NCBI GenBank assembly: GCA_007026445.1
Contig: VDMD01000168.1
Span: forward strand, 1-43,224
DNA length: 43,224 bases
Direction of reading: 5' to 3'
Source: Schizophyllum amplum
Taxonomy: Eukaryota > Basidiomycota > Agaricomycetes > Agaricales > Schizophyllaceae
Shown: piece by piece, positions 22,015-33,143 of the stretch
Numbering within the stretch: the stretch's first letter is position 1
Layout of the letters: each line of letters begins with the position of its first letter
Notes under the pieces: model-generated
Databases searched by the model: none
What the model was told of the DNA's origin: nothing
What the model saw: the letters and a program-made list of their open reading frames with translations, nothing else
Made by a program: the position numbers and the translations under genes

Positions 22015-23513
22015 TTAATAGTATCCTACACAGGAGCGCTCAGCATCCTGACGCGTATGGAGGAGGAGCTGGTCAAGGTGGTACCGCGAAAGACCCCACG
22101 TCGTGAATATACCCTCCCACTCCTTCACCTCCACCTGAGAGTAAATCCGAACTAAATGTGGCACCATTGACGCCAAGTTCTGGCTTTGAAGAAAGTAAAC
22201 AGTCTCTTCGCTCACCTCAGGCCTAGAAGCCGGCGACCGTGAAGACGAGTCCCTTCGAAGATTAAGGAGAGGTAAACGAGGGGCTGCCGTGGGCTCGCTC
22301 CCTGCAAAGGCGACATGGCGGTCAGGTGTAGCCGGTCTTGGAGGACGGTCGGGCGAAGGACTGCGACGGAGAATACTGGATGGCGGGGGAGATGCAGATG
22401 GCGAAGGGGTTGCAGGGGGGGAAGGCGTACTTGCGGGAGATGACGGAGTAGGCGGCCTCGGAGTTGATGAAGGGGGCATGGAGCGAGGAGCGAGCATGGA
22501 GCGGGGGATGTTACGACGTTCGGCCTCCAGCTCTTGGAGAAAGATATAGTCCTCCTGCCACATCGTTATGACGAAATCCTTCTGCGCACACTGGGTGTGC
22601 AGGTGCTCCGTTTCCGCCTCCAACTCTGCGACGCGCTGCCGGAGAGCCTTCGCCTCCTCTGCCCTTGCGAGGGCAGCCGCTTCTGCACGCTCAGCTCGGC
22701 CATAGAGGTCCTGAGCTTGTAGGGCATCCAGCGCGCCGATAGCGTCCACAACGGCATAGGGGACTTGATGGCGATGGCCGAAGGGATGCGGGTGGTAGAC
22801 GTTCGCTCGATCCTGCGGATGGTACTCCAAAACGCGTGTAGCCCGCGCCGCTACAGACTCGGGGCTTTCGATGCTGTTGGAACGTTCTCTTTTGTCTCTC
22901 CAGTCGAAGGCGGTTCGCTTGATGGAGTTGAAGTGCACTGGGGCTTTGACGCCCGTGGTCTCGGCGAAGGACTGGAGCAGGTTAAGAACGCGAACCCGGT
23001 CTGCGACGTCGAGCTCGGGAATGAACTGTGGGGTGATATAAAAGACGACGCGGGTGCCTTCGACGGTGGGATGAGTGTATGGGGAGCCAAGCGGACTAGT
23101 AGTGGCGAGGAATGAGCTGCTGACAGTAACCAGGTCAAGGAGGGCAATCTAGTAGAGTATCAGCACATGATCTGCTGTGTAGAGGACGTAAAACGCACCA
23201 CATCCTTGGCGAGCACCTGCAGCATCTCGATCGTCCCACTTCGTGTGTCGCGCCACTCGCTATTCGAGTAGAACGAAACGGCGAAAGGATGCCCTTCAAG
23301 CCGCCCCATAGCCTGGCCATCCATGGTGGAGCATCCCGCTGCAAAGAAAGCGATGTCGGCCGCAAGGAACGCCCCGCGCAGATCTTCTATCTGAGCCAGC
23401 GGCTCATACTGCCGTCCTAGGACGTCTCGTAGTGATGATATGCTGGTGGGGTTAAACCCCCTCTGCCGAAGCAGGTGAGTGCGCTGGAGACGTGCTTGGG
23501 AGGCCTGCTGCAT
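22015..23513 (-). CDS. KDZ accessory coiled-coil protein, unknown function
   Basis: Two exons (23513-23199 and 23148-22015) join in frame to 482 residues. The N-terminal 200 residues form a globular region (SISSLRDVLGRQYEPLAQIE, DIAFFAAGCSTMDG, VVFYITPQFIPELDVADRV). A coiled coil follows near residues 260-310 (RAERAEAAALARAEEAKAL, QRVAELEAETEHLHTQ), then a Pro/Ser-rich linker. A C-terminal helical block (LASMVPHLVRIYSQVEVKEW) completes it. I do not recognise the fold. Its place inside the inverted repeats and its intact frame suggest a role in transposition or in regulation of the element. Confidence 0.7.
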
Positions 23514-23875
23514 GGCGTGTGGGTGCGGGAATGTGGGTATAGGGACGAGGGAACATTCACACGAGCGGATGAAGTCCGTTGATCATGTGAATTATGGATC
23601 ATGTGAGTCGTGACCAGGTTGTGACCGAACGCGTCCGTTGATCTCAACGTCTCACTCAGACTGCATCTTCGTTCAACCTCGTGCCAACCACCGTCGATAT
23701 AGGTGTGTGACGCGTATTTATCCCTCCTTCATTCTCTTCCGACACTCCCTGCGTTGCGTATGTGACAGAGACTCAGGCTTGGGACTCTGGATCAGAAACA
23801 TCGTAGTGGACGCGTTGGCGCTTATTGCGTGTTTTTGCGTTGACCGCTGTTCCACTGACATGCCCTCATAGAAAC

Positions 23876-25368
23876 ATGCGACTTCGTGGCGGGAAGACCT
23901 TACCCAGCGACTGGGATGGACCTACGATCGATACAGACCTCGACTTCGACGAGTTAGCTCGCGACTACGCAGCCGAAGAACACGACGACTCATCTGATGA
24001 AGAAGACTATGACCTCTTCGAAGAATTCGACGACGAGATCGGAGCCCCCTCAGGCCCCCCACCACCACCGTCCCCATCCTCATTCTCCCCTCCCTCAGCA
24101 TGGGCTCGGAAGCCGCCTCCTGCATCAGCATCATCTTCTGCTACATCGCGAGAGAAGCGACTGTCACGCGAAAAGCGCAAGCTCAAACGCGGCCTTGCCT
24201 CGAAGGTCAAGAAGCCCTGGGAGCTTGCGACGCGCTCTTCAACCCGCCGCAAGTACGTCGACTTTGCACGCCCAATCAAGACCAAGCTCAAACCTGCGAG
24301 CCTTCGAATCACGCGTACGGGGTACACTGCGATGCGCGAAGAGAAGGCGAAGAACACTCAGAAGAGAGCATACCGCCTCAAGGACTTGGTCGGCCCCGAC
24401 TCCCAGTACCACATGAAGCTCTACGACTGGGATGGCGTGTGAGTCCCATACCCGCTGTTCTGCATAACAGGCGCTCAACTCATTCCAGAACCCCTACTCC
24501 AATTCTTGACAAGAAGCGGCGCGTCATCGCAGTTTTGGCAGGCGTACCCGACCAAAAGGACTGGCCCGAGCAGCACCGCAGCCTTGCCGACGCGATCGAC
24601 GCGACGCGCGGGCAATTCAAGTTCTCGTCAGACCAGAAGAAGCACCGCCGCGGTATCTTCCCCGCCGTCGCAGTTGGGCATTCATACGGCGGCGGACAGA
24701 CGCGCCCTATGCCCGTCAGCCAGGAGCCTTCCAACATCCCTCTGCTCCAGCTTCTCCTTACGCATATTGCCTTCATACGCCTCGCTGGCTTTGCGACCGG
24801 CGTCCTCGCCAATTGGGCACCCGCTCTCTTTGCGTACTACGCGAAGTACTGTGAGGCGCTTGCGGGCCACCTTAACGACATTTCCTTCAACTTCGCCACC
24901 ACGGTCTGGGCTGCCGTCACGATCAACTTTGGGCCCCGCACCATCTCCTTGCGACACCGTGACTACGCCAACCTTGCGTGGGGGTGGTGCCCTATCACCG
25001 CCCTTGGGAAGTTCAACCCCGATGATGGCGGCCACCTTGTCTTATGGGACTTAGGCCTGGTCGTACGCTTTCCCCCCGGATCGACGATTGCCATCCCATC
25101 CGGCATGCTCACCCATTCCAACACTACCATTGGGGCACGCGAGACTCGCTTCTCCGTGACGCAGTATACGGCGGGTGCTATTTTTCGCTGGGTTGACCAA
25201 GGATATCAGACGAAGGACGATTTCGTGAAGAAGATGACCACTGTAGAGTACAAGGCGTTTCTGGCAACGGAGGAGAGGCGCTTCAAGGAAGGCCTCGCCA
25301 TGTTCTCTACTTTAGACGATTTACGCAGCTCCGACGCGGAGAGCGACCTGAGCGAGCTCGACGAGTAG
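23876..25368 (+). CDS. TET/JBP-family 2-oxoglutarate/Fe(II) dioxygenase (5-methylcytosine oxidase type), KDZ cargo
   Basis: Two exons (23876-24438 and 24489-25368) give 480 residues. The N-terminal 150 residues are acidic then basic and disordered (EEHDDSSDEEDYD, REKRLSREKRKLKRG), with likely nuclear signals. The catalytic double-stranded beta-helix is complete: ITINFGPRTISLRHRDYANL has the HxD iron ligands (H344, D346), PSGMLTHSNT the distal histidine (H397), and ETRFSVTQY the 2-oxoglutarate-binding arginine (R408). Family members oxidise 5-methylcytosine or thymine in DNA using 2-oxoglutarate and O2. Fungal members are typically carried by KDZ transposons, as here. A likely role is to modify methylation on the element or its target. 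No frame breaks are present and all catalytic residues are in place, so it is probably active. Confidence 0.9.
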
Positions 25369-26108
25369 TTTACATACACCAAGTTTTTTGCAATGGCAGT
25401 CTTTGAGCTACATTTTACGTCTGGGATACCGAGCAACAGCCACCACACATCCCCTCGTCAATCTTTGAGAAGAGGCAGACCTGTGAGACTATACATAGAG
25501 CCCACTAGAAGAAACTGTCACACAAATGCATGGGCAAGGGAATCGAAGACGCAAGAAGACTGGGTTCGGCGTGCGTCTTGAGTGCTTCCAAAGATCCTTC
25601 TGTATCTTCGACCGTTCAATGTCTAAACAATTCGTCAGAATGTCCAAATTTATTGGATGGGTAGCTGCTGATTTACTATGAATTTACATGAAGGAGCTCA
25701 AATATCCTACGAAGAACAAAGACGACACGAAGCAAGAAGAACTGGGAGATTCATTGATAAGTGATCGATGGATAGGTGCGTGGTGATAGTCTGATATTTG
25801 TGCTTTAGAACAATGGTCTCTTGCGCCTCGATCACAGTTGAAGCGCGTGCATAATCTAGGAGGTGTCGTCTACAGCATATAATTATCTCAGAGCTGTCCC
25901 GCCTTGGCCGCCGCCGCTATTGGGAGGACACTGCGACAGAACAATATTTCAGCCAAGTGCAACGGCATTTGCCGTGGCTCGTTGTCTATCCTCTTTCAGA
26001 ATTTGTCCATCCTCTTCACGCGCTCATGATACTCGCGGATTTCCATCGGTTTGTTTGATGTATCTATGGCGTAATTTGCTAGCTACTGACACTAGGTTAT
26101 CCGCAGAT
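25369..26108. other. Non-coding interval inside the KDZ element
   Basis: This AT-richer stretch after the dioxygenase stop shows no clear gene. It probably holds the dioxygenase 3' end and the promoter and first exon of the small basic-repeat gene that follows. Confidence 0.4.
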
Positions 26109-26657
26109 GGCTCAGATCTACACAATATCCCTATGCTAATATCCCTGCAAATATCTATGCACCAGCCACTGCCTCAAAGCAGCCCAAGTCTTGTCAAGAC
26201 AGAGCCATAGAGGAGGTGAAAAGTGCCGTCGGTTGGGACGCAGACGATGAGCGCTCTGTGGCATCATCAGAATCAACGGTGTCGCATGGATCACATTGTC
26301 TTGACATTGCTGGCACGCGTGCCCTCCGCTGTCAGAAACACCGAGACGCCGCACGCCGTTACTATGAGAGGTAAGCGCTTAAGCCCGTATGACATGCTGC
26401 CGAGCCTTCACTCACTTTCGTATGCAGCCGGAGCAATAGCATCAACAGGAAAAGACGCGCCCGCAGAGCAGAGTACGTGGCCATTCAGATTTGACCCCGT
26501 TGTGTACGTCTTCTGAGGCCTCAACAGTGCGCGCACAGTGGCATCACAGACGAAAGATCTGGTTGCTGCGGCGAGGCACCGAGCTGCTGCTAAGAAGTAC
26601 CGTGAAACCCACAGAGGGGTGTTGGCCGCAAAGGAACGCGAACGGCGTGCACAGTGA
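26109..26657 (+). CDS. Small gene with basic RRYYER/KKYRETHR repeats, KDZ cargo
   Basis: This is a multi-exon model. An open frame after a good acceptor at about 26107 runs IEEVKSAVGWDADDERSVAS to CQKHRDAARRYYER, and a donor gtaagc follows. A short exon reads SRSNSINRKRRARRAE, then a donor gtacgt. The last exon, after gcgcacag, reads TKDLVAAARHRAAAKKYRET and ends HRGVLAAKERERRAQ before the stop at about 26657. Similar short arrays of R-x-YYxRxR and KYRExxR units occur in small basidiomycete proteins of unknown function. The upstream start codon was not found, so the 5' end is incomplete. The highly basic helices suggest nucleic-acid binding (inference). Confidence 0.5.
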
Positions 26658-26857
26658 GGTCGTCCGATTTTTCTGGCCTGCTATCTCTTGACGGCTCCTA
26701 CAGGAATAAATCAACAAGCTTAAAAGTGATGTAGCACTGCTCGGGACTCACCACAATTTTGTACTTGCTCCAAATTCCTTGAATACAATTTACGGCAGAA
26801 TATACACGCATACATCATTCACAGGTCGTCTTGAATACATGCAATTTTATGCGGCCG

Positions 26858-29800
26858 TTACTCGTCCGACATTGTCAGCCGCTCTAGAATATCCACCACG
26901 ACCTCGACATCAGGAAGATCACGGTCAAACATCCCACCCTCGGTGTTCTGTTCCGCATCCTCCTGTTCCTCCCCACCCGGCATAAGTGCACTGCCGTCCA
27001 AAGCCACTGGGCGCTGTGATGAATCAATACCTTCGTCGATCTCCATGGCGTCAGGCGGACGTGCGGCTGATAGTGACGAAGGTGCACGCTGCGGTATTTT
27101 CAATACGTCAGTGGCCCAGAGGGGGATCCGACGCAGCTGCGTGCAGGAGCCGTCCTTCCGCGTTCCTGGTTGTAGTGTTCCCGAAAAGCCGGGCAGAGCT
27201 GCCGTGTCAGACAACCGGCGAGCGATGCGACTGTGGACATTGTTATTGTACTCCAGGCGCACGTATATCTCATGCGCGAGGGCGGCGTTGGAGTCAGCGA
27301 CTGTGTAGTACGCCTGCCGATAACTGTTGAAGTCGTCAATCATAAAGGTGATGAGACGTCTGATCTCAACGTTGAGCCGCCGAATCTCCTCGCGTGCACG
27401 GGCAAGCCCGTAATGAAGACGCATGGCTTCTCGGCGGTCCGCGCGAGCCCAAGGGAGACGAGTTATGTCCTGGCGCGTGTCCTGGAGAAGCTCGAATTCC
27501 CCGAGGCGGCCATATCGAGGACGTCGTTCCACGTTACAGACCGACGAGGGGGCCGCATGAGCTTGGCAGTCTTGTTGTACTCGTCAATGGCATTCTTGAT
27601 AGCCTGCGCACGCGTTCGGAGAGCCTGCCCAATTTTACGCCGTTGTTTATACCCTGCACGCATATTAGTCCCAGGAGATGCACACGGATATACGACGCAC
27701 CGACGCCGCTCTGATTCAACTTCGTAAGTTCAAAAAAGCGCTGTATCACCAAACGCTCGAGGTTATCCAACGCACGACGATAGCGTCGCTGATGAACAAC
27801 TTTGGTCGCTGCCTGGTAGTCGGTGCTGTCGGGTAGCCAACGTGCTTCAACGTTGTGTTGTACCTCAAAGTCGGCGACGACGTCGTGGTGTGCGGCGTAC
27901 CGCGCCACTGAGGTGGAAGCCCAGGCTCGAATGCCGCTTGCCTGCTTCGCGGTGAATCCGCGAGCGACCGGGTCAGCGCCGAGGGCCTCGCGCTTCGCCA
28001 CTGCTGACGCTTTCTGTGCACTGAAGGATATCAATCAGCTGAAGCATGTCGTATAGCAGGAAGACATACTCGAGCTTGTAAAGCGTTTCAAGCAGCTCGA
28101 GATAGTCGGCAGCAACAACCTCCTCAGCAGGCTCGCGTCGAAGCCCTTGCAGATGAAGCCGCTCGCTTGCTAGGTCGTTCTCTTGGTCGACGGCACTCGT
28201 ACGAGTTTGTTCACGAAGCAAAGCAAGGGCGGGCTCGTCAGACGCTATTCGCTCGATAACTTGGCGATAATTTTGGTAAATAAAATTTCCTGAGTAATTC
28301 GTCAGTCGGGCATGCACCTCTGTAGAATAAGCCTTACCAGAAGAAGTGTGCTTGTCCATGTCGTGAAAGTTGAAGTGCTCGATGATTTGCTGGCGTCGAT
28401 GGAACACCGTCGCCATGCGAGTCGCGCCGGCCAGCTCGTTGGACTTCCCGAATGTCCTCTCGCATTCCTCGAAGTCCTCAATGCCGACTCCGGGCGCATA
28501 CATCGGGTGCCAGGATACCTGACATCCACGATTGTGTGCGTGGCCGTGGAAAGCGGGGACGACTCCGCGGAGGCGGAGCGCAGCTACGCGGGGCGCCAAT
28601 GAACTGTTCTGTAATGTCTTGAAAAATGCGCACATTATGTCGTACCCTAGACCAAAATCGGGGCCATATGTGTCAAGTAGATGCTTGACAATGGCGAGAG
28701 GGTATTTCATCCTATATGCCATGTCAGCATACTTATCAGAGCGCGAAAAAAGGTAATTTACTTACAGCTCGCCGCTGCGAATCATATCGCATGTCACCAG
28801 AACGTGGCCATGGCGGCAGACGCACAAGAACACGCCGGAGACGGAGAATAGCGACAGCATCTTCTTGCGCGCCTCGGGCCCTAGATTCTTCCAACGTTCA
28901 ACGCAGGTGTTGACGCAAGTGTTGACCTCCTTAGTCTCGATCTCGTTCAGCCATGCGATATCGTCCGTAGCGTCGTCTACACCGTCGTCAACAGGATGGG
29001 GCGTTGGCTCAGATGGGTGAGAGGATGGTGGGGTAGCGGACGGTATTTCTTGAGCCGCAGGCAAGCTGTTGTTGGCGTCATTCGGGCTGGTAGCAGACGC
29101 TGGTCTAGCGCTTGAGCCACCTGTAGTTGACGCAGTCGATTTTGAGACTGTCTGCGTGTTCGCAGGTGATCAGTTGAGCGAGAGGTAGCTGGAAGGATGG
29201 ACGTGCCTTCCGTCGAGCCTGTGCATCTGCGACTTCGTTGGCAAAGCGGTCGACTGATTCTGCTTCGAGCCAGCGCCACGACTGCAAGTGCCTGGAGTCT
29301 TGACGAGCGGTCCCTTTGCGAAACATGTCGTCGATCAGCTTCAGCGAGTTGTTGCCGTCCATGGCTGCAAGAATTCGGGGGAGAGAGATGCCTCGCCGTC
29401 AAGTTCGTAGAGGCATGGCGCGCATACGTTTGCCGCGTGCCAGGCGTCATCTCGCTTCAGCGCGGCGTCAACACGCGCATCGACACGGCGCATGATGGCC
29501 AAATAGCAGTCGTAAGCGTTGCGGAATTGCGTCGCACGAGAGCGCGTAAATGGTTGCTGATGGGAACCGGAGAGTCAGTAAGGCACCGGCAGGCATCTGA
29601 AGGGCGGGCGCGTACACGATGTATGTGCATCATGGCCTTGAGGAAGGCCTCGGCGCTGAACCGTGGACAGACGCGATGGAACTGGCGGTACGCGGCGAGG
29701 AGCTTTGTCGAAAAGGCGAGGGATGGACGGTCTGGTGCACAGCCAATATATCCATGGCGAGCAAGGACTGTGTTGACGAGATCACCGTCTTCGATAGTGG

Positions 29801-30580
29801 TGAAGGTCTGGGGAGCGGCATCTGTAGCTCGGTTGTAAATATGTGCAATATGGTGGAGAGGACAACGCACCGTCGAGTGAGACTGTGTCGAGCGTCCATG
29901 ACTGCTGTCCGGTGCAAGTCGGCAGTCCTGCCGACTGCCATTGAAGGTGTGCGTCGGTCAGCGAGTCCAGCTGGATGGCCCACGCAGCGTTTTGACGCTC
30001 CACACGGTCATGCCGGGTCCGTGGATCTCCTCGCCTAGCGGTCTATCAGAACAGCTGCACGGTAGATGAAGAGTGAAGTGAACGCACCGCCCGCACAGTC
30101 CGTGCGCTAGCTTCTGGAAATTGTCGTCTATGTCCTCCCAATCCCCTCCCGCATGGCTATGAAGATCGCCTTCCTCACCGGGGGGCACTGTTGACAGGCC
30201 CACCTCGGTGATCTCATCCATGGCACCTCCGTCGACGTCCATCATGGCCTCCTCGATGTACTGCTCGCGCGCTTCGTAGCTTAGTCCTAGAGAGCGTGTG
30301 TCAGCCTCAATGTAGATAACTCACGGAGAAGACGTACCAGATACATAGCGAGCATGAGCTTCCTTCTCCTTCGCGAGCTGCAGTGTCGTTTTATTCAGCA
30401 GACCATTCCGCTTGACGACTTTGCTCTTCCCAAAGCGCGAAGCCGAGCCGTAGCTTATACGACTGCCATTCGAGAGCATTCGGGACAGAAGTTCGTCTCT
30501 GACAGTGACGCCGGCGCGGTGCAATTGCCTACTGTTGTTGGTGTCAAGAGCAAGAGATTCAACTTTTTTTCTTTCTGCAT
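26858..30580 (-). CDS. KDZ transposase
   Basis: Exons read in order: SRQLHRAGVTVRDELLSRML, then GLSYEAREQYIEEAMMDVDG, LDSLTDAHLQWQSAGLPTC and ATQFRNAYDCYLAIMRRVDA. The zinc and catalytic hallmarks are CAPCLYELDGEASLSP and AAMDGNNSLKLIDDMF, then CDMIRSGELMKYPLAIVKHL, LGYDIMCAFFKT, FHGHAHNRGCQVSWHP and APGVGIEDFEECERTF. A long helical tail follows (ARAREEIRRLNVEIRRLITF) to the stop at 26858. These are diagnostic of KDZ transposases (RNase H fold, CxxC element). Several introns of 45-60 nt are removed cleanly. Three frame problems exist: the ATG at 30580 is one base out of phase across an A7 run, one extra or missing base lies near 29100, and one base is missing near 27513. The element's recent age makes assembly error plausible. 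Confidence 0.88.
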
Positions 30581-30640
30581 GTGTAGGCACTGTGGCATCG
30601 TTTACTGCATAAGGGATTCCGGGCTCGTTGAAAGTAATAA

Positions 30641-30650
30641 AATATATAGC
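30641..30650 (-). promoter_or_regulatory. TATA-like box of the KDZ transposase gene
   Basis: On the minus strand the sequence reads GCTATATATTTTATTAC, about 65 bp upstream of the first transposase ATG at 30580 and just inside the right inverted repeat. It is the only TATA-rich site near the start of this gene. Confidence 0.4.
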
Positions 30651-30666
30651 AGGACGGAGGCAAGGT

Positions 30667-31003
30667 CGACGGCGGCGACGGCGGCAGGCGCGATCACGAC
30701 GACGGCGACGGCGGGCGGGATCACAGCGGTGGCAAGAGCGGGCGGGCGGGCGGGGCGGGCGCGATCAATCAGTGACGGCGGGAGGGAATCACGCGGGCGC
30801 GCCATCACGCGACGTCCCCGGCTGGGCCGCGGTCGCGGAGAACGCCGAGCCCGTCCTCTCCTACCTTCGCAAAGTCTTTCGAGCGAAGATCCCGCCAGGA
30901 CTCTCAAAGTGTCCGCGGCATCAACGCAAAGGGATCTAATTTGATGCCAGGTAACACATCTGGATGTCATCTTATTAGTTACCCAGGGTGGGTCACCCAG
31001 GTG
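30667..31003. repeat. Right terminal inverted repeat of the KDZ element (337 bp)
   Basis: This is the reverse complement of 19789-20155 except for one substitution and the absence of one 30-bp unit. The outer end is GGGTGGGTCACCCAGGTG, which contains a small palindrome (GGGTCACCC in one repeat and GGGTGACCC in the other). Confidence 0.9.
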
Positions 31004-31011
31004 TATGATCG
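31004..31011. repeat. 8-bp target-site duplication, right copy
   Basis: TATGATCG is identical to 19781-19788 and directly abuts the right inverted repeat. Removing the element and one copy leaves ...GCGCGTAATTTATGATCGATC..., a continuous presumed pre-insertion site. Confidence 0.9.
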
Positions 31012-31098
31012 ATCAAGCGTGATTTGACGCGTCCTGCCGCGCATCTTGTCGCTGGCGAGCGTGCTGCCCGTGCAAAAACTCCGTTCTTCGCCGTAACA

Positions 31099-33118
31099 AT
31101 GGTTTTTCAGTTTTCTTCGCCCGAGGGTCGATCTCTCTGCTCCAGAATAATTCAAGATAAAACAGAACAAGAGCCACACGACCATCAGCTCGATGTTATC
31201 ACGCGCGTCCTCGACCGCAAACACGTCCTGGCCGTAACCTACACAGGAAGCGGAAAGTCCGGGTACATCTATATGGTCATCATCGTTCTACGTGCCCTTG
31301 CTAGTGATCCATCGCTCTGTCCACAATATAAAGGACCACAAAACCCTGTCATTACCGTTATCTGTCCCACAAATGCCCTCGAAGATGACCTTGTGAGTAC
31401 ATGTCTGCACGTTGGGCAAACCTCCCCTAATGACAGTATAGGAAGCAAAGATGCACCGATACTCGATTCCTACGCTTGTCATCAGCAAGGAGCGGAGGGA
31501 GAAGATGAAGAACGAGCAGGACAAGGATATCTTTCGGGAAGCAAAGAGCACGAGCTATAGCGTCCTGCTCATGACACCCGAGATGCTCGCATCTAACGCA
31601 TTCGGCCATCTTCTGGAGGACCCCGCGTTTGCACGGCGCGAAGCTGCTCTGATGGTAGATGAAGCTCATCTCATGTGGGTGTGGGGACCAGGCTTCCGCG
31701 CGGAGTACACTCAGATCGGTCACATCCATTCGCGCTTCTCGAAGGGCTGTCCTCTCGTCGCGTTCACGGCTACCCTGCGCTCTGGAACTGCAGAAGTTTC
31801 GCCTCGCAATGCTGTTTGTCGCTTCCTCGGACTACAAGCGGGCCACTTCCATTTTGTACATCGGTCAAATGCCAGATATGAGATGAAAATCTCTGTCCGT
31901 CCTCTCCACCAGAGCCGCCAAAGCGACCGCTTTCCAGACCTCGATTGGCTTCTTCATGCGAAGGGGAAAATCTTGGTGTTCTGCTCGAGCATCAAGTGGG
32001 GCAGCAAGATCGCGTTCTATCTGCTTGGAAAGCAGTCGGGTGCAACAATGGCATCTCGGCCGCGCACATACCATCGCCTCCACACCGACGAGTATAATCG
32101 CGAGACTCTGGAGCTCTTGCGCACGTCGTCGTCGCTCTTGGTCATCGCAACCGATACGCTCTCCGTTGGCATTGACATTCCAGACATCGATCTCGTCATT
32201 ATCATTCATCCCACCGATCTCGATGACGCTGTACAGAAAGGTGGTCGTGCAGGACGTGACTCAATCGCCGTTCCCTCGCCCCACTTGATCATCTACCTCC
32301 CCAACAAGACCTATACCGAAGCGAGTGCCATCATTGCGGAAGCTGAGGAGAGCCCTCATAAGCGAATCGACACCAGCCTTCCACAGCTAGCCCTCGCAGT
32401 GTGCAAGGTAGCGAACATCGATGAACAGTACGAGAACGATCCAGACGAGCTGCCTTGCTCATGCAGCAGCTGTCGCACACGCCCCCGCCATCCATTCCCC
32501 TCGCCATGCACATGCTCCGGCTGTCAGCCCGAAGTAGTGGACGCTCCTGCATCTTCGGCTCAACCAGCAACAGCGTCCACTCAAAAGATCCCTGCGAAGA
32601 AGCGGATCTCCGTCAGCATGCGAGAGATCGGGAGGAAGGAGCTTGAGGGCCTGCGATGGGATATCGCGCGCGGCATTGCAGAAGATGACGATGCACCGCT
32701 CATCGCCATTCTATCGCCACAGACGATGGACAGATGGCTTGATCTCATGCAGACCAAGCTTGATTCTGAGACCGTCTCTGCGTTGATCTCTGGGGAGCAC
32801 CTTCGCGAACTGGACAAGCCGCTCGAGGACATACACGAGATTCAGCTCTTGATCGCGGACAACCGGCACCTTCGAGCTGCGTGCACCAAGATCCTGAGCT
32901 GTCTCGCGAAGCTTCATGCGATCTTCCATGACATTCGCGAGATGGCACGAGTCAAGAGGAATGCTCAAGCTAGACTGCGTCGGCAGACACAGAAGGCAGC
33001 AAAAGAGGCGGAGATCGCACGAGCAGCAACCGCCCAAGTACAGATGGAGCTTCATGCCATCGAAGAGCAGGCAGGGATAGATAACGTAGAATCTGACGAT
33101 TGCGAGGAAGATGTATAG
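31099..33118 (+). CDS. RecQ-like DEAH helicase with two CxCxxC motifs, element-associated
   Basis: Two exons (31099-31392 and 31442-33118) give about 656 residues. Superfamily 2 motifs are complete: Walker A AVTYTGSGKS (residues 50-54), motif II MVDEAHLMWVWG (DEAH 171-174) followed by the RecQ-type GFRAEYTQIG, motif III AFTATL, motif V VIATDTLSVGIDIPD and motif VI QKGGRAGRD. A Cys-rich insert follows (LPCSCSSC ... SPCTCSGCQPE), two C-x-C-x2-C units that could bind zinc. The C-terminal region is helical and charged. There is no recognisable HRDC or nuclease domain. The gene converges on the DUF6589 gene with 25 bp between stop codons. RecQ proteins unwind DNA in a 3'-5' direction. Here the enzyme may serve a mobile unit rather than genome maintenance (inference). 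The KDZ element sits just upstream and may have altered its promoter. Confidence 0.85.
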
Positions 33119-33143
33119 TCTATTGGTGTACCAGCGTGTAGAT

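Larger units (their letters stand above)
19789..31003. mobile_element. Complete KDZ-superfamily DNA transposon carrying a TET/JBP gene
   Basis: The element is 11,215 bp. It begins CACCTGGGTGACCCACC and ends in the reverse complement, and is flanked by 8-bp duplications TATGATCG. It has long terminal inverted repeats and carries five genes: HMG-like (-), coiled-coil accessory (-), TET/JBP dioxygenase (+), small basic-repeat gene (+) and KDZ transposase (-). KDZ (Kyakuja-Dileera-Zisupton) elements with TET/JBP cargo are known in basidiomycetes. The near-identity of the two terminal repeats points to a recent insertion. It lies between the left 17-bp repeat and the helicase gene, about 90 bp upstream of the helicase ATG. 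Confidence 0.93.

Noticed and set aside
31099..33118. Helicase as part of a Helitron
   Set aside because: The motifs are RecQ-type, not Pif1-type. There is no Rep HUH motif and no Helitron-style terminal hairpin next to the gene.
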